Shown: one piece after another, positions 8,277-15,541 of the stretch
Layout of the letters: every line of letters starts with the position of its first letter
How positions within the stretch are numbered: position 1 is the stretch's first letter
Assembly: GCA_030038435.1 (NCBI GenBank)
Contig: JASHOY010000033.1
Span: 1 to 39,224 of the forward strand
Direction: 5' to 3'
DNA length: 39,224 nt
Source of the DNA: Acidobacteriaceae bacterium
GTDB lineage: Bacteria > Acidobacteriota > Terriglobia > Terriglobales > Acidobacteriaceae
Translations under genes and position numbers: made by a program
Notes under the pieces: model-generated
What the model saw: the letters and a program-made list of their open reading frames with translations, nothing else
The model's database searches: none
Told to the model about the DNA's origin: nothing

Positions 8277-9473
8277 TTACAACAATTCCTTGATTTGCTT
8301 CCCCTGTGCAAGTTCTGGCGAAAAACCCATGATCGCTCCCAGCGTGGGAACCAAGTCTATGGATTGCATAGGCTGGTCATAGATCACTCCCTCGCGCACG
8401 CCTCTGCCCAGCGCCATCATCCAGGTTGTGCGGCTGGCGGCATCGCCGGTGCGATGATGCTGAAACCCGTTCCCACCGGCATCATAGTCCGCGTCGCGGC
8501 CAAAATCGGGAAGGATGAACACCGTTGTATTGTCCTTGTATTCCGGTTCGCTCTCCACCGCTTTCCATATCTCTCCGCACAGTCGGTCGGTGCGCCGGAT
8601 TCCCTCAATATAGAGCGAGTAGGCGCCGGAATGAGCAATGTCCATGTCATGCATAGTGATCCAAAGCAGGCTCGGCGCCTCTTGCTGCATGAGCCGCCTG
8701 GCTACGTAGACCGAAAGCTCATCGGGGCTGGAAAGCGTGCGCGCGTGCGCCATAAAATCATCCACCGAGAGGCGCAGAATCTGATCTAACTGCTGCAGTT
8801 CGAACTCACCACCTTCCAGCGTCGGCGTGTAGAGCGGATTCTCATAGTTGTCGAGCAGAAGATGATTGAGGTTGAGTCCCGAGCCTGCGGTTGCAGCCTG
8901 CAGCAGATGCTTGGGAAGGATGACCGTGGCGCCCATCCCGTAGGACCGGCAGTCGCTCTCGCCAATGCGATTGAATCCATTGCTCGGCGCAACCACCCAG
9001 GTGTCGGATGGCGGCCGCCGCAAATCCTGGCGAAAATACTCAAACACCGTCGGGTGGTCTGGCGGTACCGCGGCAAAATTGTTCAGCGTTTCGTAAACTC
9101 CGGTGGCCAAGCTCGCGGTGGCCACGTAATGGCCCAGGATTCCCTGATTGGTAACGTGGGTGAAGAAACTCGACTGCGGTGCAAGCTCGTTCAGAAGGTG
9201 GGGTATATTCTCCTGCCCCTGCGGCGCAAACGTCTCCTGGTCTCGCGCCCCGCCGCCAAACGTGATGACGATGATTTTGCGCTTCCGCCGCGGTTCATCG
9301 CCATACACAAACGGACTGGCGCCGCTGAGAGCCGAGCCGATAGCTGCGCCTGTCGCTCCGCGCAGAAACTCGCGCCTGCTCAAGCTGAGGCGCCGCGCCA
9401 CCTCGCGGGGACTCAAAGCCTCTTCTCCCGTACCGCCCGCCCGAACACTCGTAAAGGGAAGACTCTCACCCAT
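8277..9473 (-). CDS. Tat-exported alkaline-phosphatase-superfamily protein (DUF1501-like), family A copy 1
   Basis: About 398 residues from ATG 9473. This start places a clean twin-arginine signal (LSLSRREFLRGATG) about 30 residues in; the longer frame from 9620 would overlap the preceding TPR gene and is unlikely. Superfamily features are VITFGGGARDQETF after the first strand, GHYVATASLATG, HDMDIAHSGAY, LPDFGRD, and FQHHR. As in copy 2, the Asp expected after strand one is Gly, and His stands nine residues before the TG turn where a nucleophile normally lies. The remaining D/H residues could still bind metal. A binding or scaffold role, or unusual chemistry, is as likely as phosphatase or sulfatase activity. 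The following family B gene starts five bases after its stop. Confidence 0.85.
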   Translation of the reverse strand: MGESLPFTSVRAGGTGEEALSPREVARRLSLSRREFLRGATGAAIGSALSGASPFVYGDEPRRKRKIIVITFGGGARDQETFAPQGQENIPHLLNELAPQSSFFTHVTNQGILGHYVATASLATGVYETLNNFAAVPPDHPTVFEYFRQDLRRPPSDTWVVAPSNGFNRIGESDCRSYGMGATVILPKHLLQAATAGSGLNLNHLLLDNYENPLYTPTLEGGEFELQQLDQILRLSVDDFMAHARTLSSPDELSVYVARRLMQQEAPSLLWITMHDMDIAHSGAYSLYIEGIRRTDRLCGEIWKAVESEPEYKDNTTVFILPDFGRDADYDAGGNGFQHHRTGDAASRTTWMMALGRGVREGVIYDQPMQSIDLVPTLGAIMGFSPELAQGKQIKELL

Positions 9474-9554
9474 AACATCCGACTCGAATAGAGAAATAAC
9501 CTCTCGCACACACGACAGCCTCGGCGCCCCCGGAGATTCCTGTCTTATGACCCT

Positions 9555-9575
9555 CGCAGAGACGACCCCTCTGCG
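9555..9575 (-). terminator. Hairpin between the TPR gene and family A copy 1
   Basis: CGCAGAG (9555-9561) and CTCTGCG (9569-9575) form a perfect 7-bp stem with a 7-base loop, four bases after the TPR gene's stop on the minus strand. No T-run follows, so it may be a weak terminator or an mRNA-stabilising element within the operon, not a full stop. Confidence 0.35.
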
Positions 9576-9579
9576 CGCG

Positions 9580-10995
9580 TCACTGCTTGCCGGAATCCGG
9601 TCCCTTGGCCGAATACACAAATTGCTTCACTTCCGCCCGTTCTTTGTCGACCTCCGCCAGATGTTCGGCCCGCAGCTTCTGGTAGAATGCGAACTCCTGC
9701 TGCGCCTTCTCTCGTTGACCTAAGTGAACATAGTCCGTTCCCAGCCGGTAATGGGCGTCGGACAAATTCGGATTCAGCGCCAGCGCCCGCTCATACTCCG
9801 GTATCGATTCTTCATAATAGTGCTGATCCGCGTAAAGATCGCCCAGTTGCAGATGTGCCTCGGGAAGCCGATCGTCGAGCGAGATTGCCCTTTTCAGCAA
9901 AGATTCTACTAGTTGCAAATCAGGGTCCGATCCCTCCGAGCGCCGCCCCTTCCATAAACTCAACGCGTAATAATACTGTGCCTGCGCATTCCGGGGCTCG
10001 GCCTCGGAATATCGGCGAAACGCCTCAATTACCCCGTCCGCCTGGTTGGGAGAACTATTGTAGGCCTTGGAAAGAAAGTAGTAACAGCGCGGATCGCCTG
10101 GCATCAGCGCCACCGCCTTCAGCAGTGCCTTCACCGCCTCATCGAATCTGTCGCGCGAATAGAATGCCAGTCCCAGACCAATCTGCATGCGCGCTGAATT
10201 GGGATAACGCTCCACACCGGCCTCGAAAATGTTTATGGCCGGCTCGTAAGTTCTGTGCAGAAGCATTTCGCTTCCCCAATCGAACAGATTGTCTTCGGTC
10301 GGGTCAAGATGGGCAGCCGTCTCGTACTCGTTTGCCGCGTCCAGAAAATTTCCCTGCTTCTCCTCGATCTGCGCCAGCAGGTTGTGCAGCTCACCGGTGC
10401 TCTTCTCTTGGATTAACTCCTGCGCCACGTGCCGCGCTTCGTCCAGCCGCCCCAGCAAAAAATCGGCCATCGCAAGATCGTAGCCATTGTCATACTCATC
10501 CGGTTTCATCCGGAAGGCCGCTGCCAGCAGCGGCTGCGCCTCGGCAACATGGCCGGAGCTCGCGTAAAGCTCGCCAAGGTTACGGTTCGCGTCGTAGTTT
10601 TCCGGTTCCAGTTGCAGAGCTTTCCGGAATTGATCGACGGCCTGGGATGCTTTGCCCGTATGCAGCAGGATGGCGCCCAGATTGGTTCGCGCAGCCGCTG
10701 AATCCGGCTTCAGTTCAACAGCGAGCTGCAGTTGGTTCATGGCCTTGGCATTCTCTGACATCGCGGCATAGTCAAGTCCAAGCAGCTCGTGCACCTCGAA
10801 GTTCTTTGCGGCCTCGGGAAGAATCGCTTCCAGCCCCTGCGCCGCCTGCGCATATCGTCCCGCGTCGTAATTCTTCACTGCCGCCCGATAGGCGGCTTCG
10901 AACTTCTCGCTATTAGGACCCTGAGCGCAAAGAAGCGCACCACCGCCACCTGCGGCCAGCAACACCAACCAGCTCAGCCGAGGCCTCCTGCTCAC
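9580..10995 (-). CDS. Secreted TPR-repeat protein, copy 1
   Basis: About 471 residues from a GTG start at 10995. GGGAGG lies six bases upstream of this start, and it gives a normal Sec signal (SRRPRLSWLVLLAAGGGGALLCAQG). The longer frame from 11058 begins inside a hairpin and lacks a ribosome site. After cleavage near CAQG, the protein is almost entirely tetratricopeptide repeats (about 8-10 units), so it is probably a periplasmic protein-protein scaffold. It is a paralog of the protein at 22976-21315: both contain DP(T/S)EDN.F.WGSE(M/L)L.HR and YP(N/D)SARM, and both end in a charged helix finishing with VKQFV. It sits between the TonB receptor and the phosphatase-like/family B pair on the same strand, which suggests a joint transcript. 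Confidence 0.85.
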   Translation of the reverse strand: MSRRPRLSWLVLLAAGGGGALLCAQGPNSEKFEAAYRAAVKNYDAGRYAQAAQGLEAILPEAAKNFEVHELLGLDYAAMSENAKAMNQLQLAVELKPDSAAARTNLGAILLHTGKASQAVDQFRKALQLEPENYDANRNLGELYASSGHVAEAQPLLAAAFRMKPDEYDNGYDLAMADFLLGRLDEARHVAQELIQEKSTGELHNLLAQIEEKQGNFLDAANEYETAAHLDPTEDNLFDWGSEMLLHRTYEPAINIFEAGVERYPNSARMQIGLGLAFYSRDRFDEAVKALLKAVALMPGDPRCYYFLSKAYNSSPNQADGVIEAFRRYSEAEPRNAQAQYYYALSLWKGRRSEGSDPDLQLVESLLKRAISLDDRLPEAHLQLGDLYADQHYYEESIPEYERALALNPNLSDAHYRLGTDYVHLGQREKAQQEFAFYQKLRAEHLAEVDKERAEVKQFVYSAKGPDSGKQ

Positions 10996-11041
10996 CGCTT
11001 GCCTCCCGCTTCTTGGTTTGAGCAAAGCGCCCCCAAGTAGA

Positions 11042-11083
11042 ACACCCCAGCCAGGCACTTTGAAACGTGCCGTGCCGGGGTGT
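11042..11083 (-). terminator. Long imperfect hairpin between the TonB receptor and TPR genes
   Basis: ACACCCC (11042-11048) pairs with GGGGTGT (11077-11083), and GGCAC (11054-11058) pairs with GTGCC (11067-11071), with a partly paired middle and an 8-base loop. The hairpin lies in the 150-base gap after the receptor gene on the minus strand. No T-tract follows. It could be a partial terminator or processing site that lowers expression of the downstream genes. Confidence 0.45.
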
Positions 11084-11145
11084 CGTTCATCTTAAACCAT
11101 CTCATGCGAACCCTACCTGCTCTTCCCAGGCATGGCGCGCAGGCC

Positions 11146-14100
11146 CTAATAATTGAGCTTCAGTGCAAACTGGATCTGCCGGGGATTGAATGGATCGCCC
11201 CGAGTTGACCCGATTGCACCAAAGGCGCTGTTGGTGTAGTCAGTCGAACCGCCAACCGAGACCACGCCGTTTCCGCCGAAGCCGGGAGGATTGAAGTTCG
11301 GGTGGTTCAGGATGTTGTAGAACTCTGAGCGGAAGACAAGATTGAACCTTTCCGTCAACTGGAAAGCCTTGAATGCCGAGAAATCAAGACGATGGAATCC
11401 CGGTCCCGGAATCTGATCGCGTTTGTCACCCAGCGCCGCTGCGCCGGTCAGTGGAACGCAATTGGGAGCCGAGCCTGCAATGGGAGTAAGCGCTTCCGGC
11501 GTCCCTCCCAACTGGCAGGCTTGCGTAAAGGCAGACGGATTGCCGATCCAGAACGGGTATTTGGTGCCCCCGACGATCTTGGTCTTGATCCCGAGTTGCG
11601 GATCCTTACCGGGCAGGAGAATGGCGTCAGAGCCCAAGCCTGAGACCGTTCCGGAATGAGTGCCAAATCCCAGCGGTTGCCCACCCTGCAATGTCACAAT
11701 CCAATTGGTGGACCAGCCCCCCAAAACCTGGTTGGCAAATCCTCCATGGTTCATAAATTGCTTGCCTTTTCCGAAGGGCAAATCGTAGCCGCCGCTGAAG
11801 TGAAACACGTTGCGGAGATCGAAATCGGCCAACGAGTAGTCGAACTTCGGCCCCAGGCCCGGAACAGCGTAGGCGCGGAGCGTATCAGCAGCAGTGCCAT
11901 TCAGCAGGTCGCCGGCGTCAGTCATCGCCTTCGACCAGGTGTAAGTGAACAGGAAGACCAGGCCATTCGAGTATTGCTCCTGAAGCGTGGTCTGCAGGCC
12001 GTGATAGGAACTGGTGCCGTAAGTCGCCTGGTAGCTGCCGCCGCCAAAATCCGGGAAAGCATAACAGCTCAACTTCCCCGGTGCGGTTCCTACCGCGTAG
12101 TTCCCGTATGGGCACCCAGTGCCGGTAGTGATGCCGGCAGGCAGAAGCTCCGAGACATGTTGATAGCCCACGCCGCCCTGAAGATTAGTGTCATGGGTGT
12201 AAACGTACGCCGCTGTCAGCGCCAGCGTAGGCGTGACTGAGTACTGGAAGGTAAGGTTTGCGCTGTAGGTGCGGGGCGTCTGGTAATTGAACTGCAGACC
12301 CTGCAGCCCGAGGCCCTTGGCATTGACTACGCTGGGGCTGAAATTGATACAGGAGAAGCCCGATTCGATGGATGCAGTGCCGCCCGGACCGGCAGTCGAG
12401 CAACCGGCGAATGCGGTGTTGTAGCTGACCGGCGCGACCTGCGAAACGATTGAAGCATGCGGGTCGGAGGGATTGGCAACCACGCCATATCCGAAGTTGA
12501 ACACAAAAGGATAGTTCTCGCCGATGTTCGGTCCGTATCCCTGGTTCTCGAACGAGTTGTAGAACACGCCAAAGCCGCCGCGGCCCACCAGTTTCCGAGT
12601 GATCTGGTACTCCATGCCAAGGCGTGGGGCGAAATTCTCTCTTTGCGTCTGCAGCAGTCCTTGCCCGTACTTATCGGTCACGTCCAGAGTGATGCCATCT
12701 GCCGCCAGAAGATCGACCAGGCCATAGCATCCAGTTCCGGCGCAGGTGGAGTTTGTGGACAGCGTCCGATTGTCTTTCCCGCTGGCCGGAACGATAAACG
12801 TCGGATTGCCAATGCCCAGTTGCGGCAATGCGATGGGAACAAAGTTTGCCTGCCCACCGTTGGTCTCGTTGATTGGACCAAAGTAATCCCATCTAACACC
12901 TAGATTCACCGTCATCTTCGCGGTCATCTTCCAATCGTCTTGGAAGTAGACGGCAACGTACTTCTTCTCATCGTAAGTCTTGTTGATGTTGGATGCAGTA
13001 ACGCTGTTGGAGCCGCCGGAATAGCCGTAGCCATTGGGATTCGGATTCCCGTCCAGTGTGCCAGGCGCTGCAATCGGAGTCAGCAGGAACTGCGCCAAGC
13101 CGCCCGTCGTAGCCCCCTGGTTGGGAATATCCGTGTAAGTGCCGCTGTAGGCAAAGTCGCCATGCGAAGCCTCTGGTTGCAATGTCGAGAACTTCGCGTT
13201 CTGGAACTCGATGCCCATTTTGAAGCTGTGCCTGCCGTAAATCCGGGTGAAGTCATCGGTAACCTGGAGGGTCGCCGTGGCCTCATCGGAGGGCAGATAT
13301 TCGTTGCTGCCCAAGGTCTGCAAGTTGGTAATGGCGATGGCGGGCAGACCGCCGTTTTCCGGTCCGGCTGTAGGTGGCTGCGGGATGCCTTGAATCCCAT
13401 ATTGCGCTGGAATCCCTGACTGGGTAGCAACCGGTCCGTAGCGCGTGGTGTGCAGGTGGGCGAAACCCGCGCGCGCCTGGTTCACGACGTTGGGGCTGAA
13501 TACGTGCGTATACGCCGCCACCATCTGCGCCGATTTTGCGCTCTGCAGCCCCTGCTGGAAGGCGCCGCCGTCAGCTATACCCTTAAACGGCCCGGGAATG
13601 AATTGCGGGTCGTCGGAATAACTGAAGCGGGCGAACACCTGGTTGGAATCGTTGGGGTTGAAATCCTCGCGCGTATCGAATTGATTCTCGTGCTCGAACA
13701 GCGCCGGGCTGGTCTGGTAAGTGCCAAGGCCGGAATTCGGCGCGGGAAAAAGATCCAGGAGCTTGACCGCATTTTGATCGATGCGGCTGGCGGGAAGCAT
13801 GTTGAGATCCGGGCACGCGGCAATTGTAAAGTTCGCAGTTCCCGGTCCGCACACGCTGCTGAAAGGATCGCGCACATAGCCACTGGATCCGGAGTTGTTC
13901 GTCAATCCTGAAACCGGATCGACCGCCCCGGCAGCCACGTACCGCGTGGTTCCCGGGTCGAGAATGGTCGCATATTGAATGCTGCGGCCCAGGATGTCGG
14001 TTCTGGCGCCTCCGGTGTATTGCGTAAGAATGTCCTGCAGGTTTTGGAAGTTGCTGCTTCGCTCGTTGTTGGTCGGCACTGCAGCCGTAGCCGACGTGCC

Positions 14101-15078
14101 TTGCACGCGGCGCGTCCCTTCGTAGTCGCCGAAGAAAAAGACCTTGTTCTTGATGATGGGCCCGCCTGCCGTTGCTCCGAACTGGTTGAACCGGTATTCG
14201 CCCTTCACCGGAGTCGGAGTATCGTCCTCAAACCAGTCGGCGGCGTCGAGCTTGTCGTTGCGGAAAAACTCCCAGGCATCGCCATGGAGCTGGTTGGTGC
14301 CCGATTTGACGGTTGCGTTCAGCACCGCGCCAGCCGCCCGCCCCAGCTCCGCGCTGTAATCGCTGGTCTGCACCTTGAATTCCTGAATTGCATCCGGTGG
14401 GGGAAGGATCACGTAATTGGTGCCGTTGAGAAAGTCCACATTGTCGGAGTTGTTGTCAATGCCGTCCAGCAGGTAGTTGTTCTGCGCCGGACGCTCGCCA
14501 TTGGCTGAGAATGCACCGGAGGCGGCATTGCCGCGGGTGTCGTCCTGGGGCGTTTGCATGCCTGCGCCAAGCTGCGCCAGGAAGGTGAAATTGCGGCCGT
14601 TGAGAGGCAGATCGTTTACCTCCTGCCGCCCAATCACCTGGCCCGTCGAAGCTTCCTCTGTCTGCAGCAACGGCGGCGCTGAGGTCACCTGCACCGTCTC
14701 TGATGCCGCACCCGGCTTCAGCGTCACGTTCACTGTTAGAGGCGTCGCAACCAAAACCGTAAGGTTCGTCTGCGTGGTCGTCGCAAAACCCTTGGCCACC
14801 ACCGTAACCGTGTAGTGTCCAATGCGGACAGGCGAAAATGTGTATCCGCCGGTGGAGTTTGTGCGTGATTGCACGCTGATGCCCTGATCGGTATTCAGCA
14901 GCGTCACCTGCGCGTCCGGCACCACGGCTCCCGTAGTATCGGTCACCGTGCCGGTAATCGAGCTTTCATCGACCTGGCCATAGGCGAATTGATTTGGAAG
15001 TAGAATGAGAAATACGCACGAAAAGGCCACTCCGCAGAGCGCCCTTCTCAGAGTCATTGCACTGCTATCACGAAGCAT
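11146..15078 (-). CDS. Oar-like TonB-dependent receptor with N-terminal carboxypeptidase-regulatory-like domain
   Basis: About 1310 residues. ATG 15078 is preferred over 15096 because GGAGGG precedes it by seven bases. A Sec signal ends near QFAYGQ. A carboxypeptidase-regulatory-like beta-sandwich follows (about 40-125: ITGTVTDTTGAVVPDAQV), then a plug-like region (LPLNGRNFTFLAQL, YLLDGIDNN). The rest is a large outer-membrane barrel ending in an aromatic strand (FNPRQIQFALKLNY), as expected for BamA recognition. This is the expanded acidobacterial Oar/TonB type, likely for import of oligosaccharides or other large ligands. The substrate is unknown. It heads the minus-strand set TPR-A1-B1 and is divergent from the two ASPIC/UnbV genes, across an intergenic region with a LacI-type operator. 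Confidence 0.92.
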   Translation of the reverse strand: MLRDSSAMTLRRALCGVAFSCVFLILLPNQFAYGQVDESSITGTVTDTTGAVVPDAQVTLLNTDQGISVQSRTNSTGGYTFSPVRIGHYTVTVVAKGFATTTQTNLTVLVATPLTVNVTLKPGAASETVQVTSAPPLLQTEEASTGQVIGRQEVNDLPLNGRNFTFLAQLGAGMQTPQDDTRGNAASGAFSANGERPAQNNYLLDGIDNNSDNVDFLNGTNYVILPPPDAIQEFKVQTSDYSAELGRAAGAVLNATVKSGTNQLHGDAWEFFRNDKLDAADWFEDDTPTPVKGEYRFNQFGATAGGPIIKNKVFFFGDYEGTRRVQGTSATAAVPTNNERSSNFQNLQDILTQYTGGARTDILGRSIQYATILDPGTTRYVAAGAVDPVSGLTNNSGSSGYVRDPFSSVCGPGTANFTIAACPDLNMLPASRIDQNAVKLLDLFPAPNSGLGTYQTSPALFEHENQFDTREDFNPNDSNQVFARFSYSDDPQFIPGPFKGIADGGAFQQGLQSAKSAQMVAAYTHVFSPNVVNQARAGFAHLHTTRYGPVATQSGIPAQYGIQGIPQPPTAGPENGGLPAIAITNLQTLGSNEYLPSDEATATLQVTDDFTRIYGRHSFKMGIEFQNAKFSTLQPEASHGDFAYSGTYTDIPNQGATTGGLAQFLLTPIAAPGTLDGNPNPNGYGYSGGSNSVTASNINKTYDEKKYVAVYFQDDWKMTAKMTVNLGVRWDYFGPINETNGGQANFVPIALPQLGIGNPTFIVPASGKDNRTLSTNSTCAGTGCYGLVDLLAADGITLDVTDKYGQGLLQTQRENFAPRLGMEYQITRKLVGRGGFGVFYNSFENQGYGPNIGENYPFVFNFGYGVVANPSDPHASIVSQVAPVSYNTAFAGCSTAGPGGTASIESGFSCINFSPSVVNAKGLGLQGLQFNYQTPRTYSANLTFQYSVTPTLALTAAYVYTHDTNLQGGVGYQHVSELLPAGITTGTGCPYGNYAVGTAPGKLSCYAFPDFGGGSYQATYGTSSYHGLQTTLQEQYSNGLVFLFTYTWSKAMTDAGDLLNGTAADTLRAYAVPGLGPKFDYSLADFDLRNVFHFSGGYDLPFGKGKQFMNHGGFANQVLGGWSTNWIVTLQGGQPLGFGTHSGTVSGLGSDAILLPGKDPQLGIKTKIVGGTKYPFWIGNPSAFTQACQLGGTPEALTPIAGSAPNCVPLTGAAALGDKRDQIPGPGFHRLDFSAFKAFQLTERFNLVFRSEFYNILNHPNFNPPGFGGNGVVSVGGSTDYTNSAFGAIGSTRGDPFNPRQIQFALKLNY

Positions 15079-15183
15079 CCCAATACCCTCCAGCATGGTT
15101 ACACGTACTACTGTTTGGTCTTTCCCGAGGGTAGAAATACATTTTTAAGAACCCTTCCCGAGATTGCGCGGAGAGAGTTCCCC

Positions 15184-15197
15184 TGTAAACGGTTTCA
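15184..15197. promoter_or_regulatory. LacI-family-type operator
   Basis: TGTAAACGGTTTCA fits the LacI/GalR (cre-like) consensus TGNAANCGNTTNCA at every fixed position. The site lies downstream of the proposed -10 of the receptor promoter, where a bound repressor would block transcription. No LacI-family gene is in the window. Confidence 0.6.
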
Positions 15198-15213
15198 GAA
15201 TTTGCAACGAAGA

Positions 15214-15240
15214 CTAGTACATTCGCACTATTTTTGTCAA
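15214..15240 (-). promoter_or_regulatory. Probable promoter of the TonB receptor operon
   Basis: On the minus strand, a consensus TTGACA (15240-15235) is followed by TACTAG (15219-15214). The spacer of 15 is short; shifted hexamers give 16 or 17 with poorer matches. The LacI-type operator begins about 16 bases further downstream. Confidence 0.4.
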
Positions 15241-15541
15241 CCAAAAGTTTTAGATAACGTCAAGACCATTGGCACGGTCCAAGATCAGGCAGGCAGTCCG
15301 AGCCCTAGCTCAAAACATAACGTTTTCTATTTCATTCATTTGCATCCTCTTCCACGCACCGGCCGCACCCCAGTTTTCCCTATCCGAGGCTGTTGCGCTA
15401 CGTGGCTTTTCAACCTGACGTAAACGGCGAGTTTCGCCCGGAGCCCTTTCCCTCTCCAGAGGTCGTTCCCCCGGGGGCGAACGGATCGAATCGGCCGGAT
15501 GCTATGATGCGGTCATCCCAATTGCTGCACGGACCCTCGGA

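Larger units (their letters stand above)
15097..15541. other. Divergent intergenic region between the TonB receptor and the ASPIC/UnbV fusion gene
   Basis: About 445 bases with no convincing gene; it is more AT-rich than its surroundings between 15130 and 15340. It contains a LacI-type operator (15184-15197) and a probable minus-strand promoter (15214-15240). An AAAAC-N5-GTTTT symmetry lies near 15310-15326. TATGAT at 15503-15508 may be the -10 of the plus-strand gene, but no good -35 accompanies it. Confidence 0.6.

Noticed and set aside
9474-9620. N-terminal extension of family A copy 1 from 9620
   Set aside because: It would overlap the end of the TPR gene and place the Tat motif about 80 residues in; ATG 9473 gives a normal Tat signal.
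10996-11058. GTG 11058 as start of the first TPR gene
   Set aside because: It lies inside the 11042-11083 hairpin with no ribosome site, whereas GTG 10995 has GGGAGG six bases upstream and a proper signal peptide.
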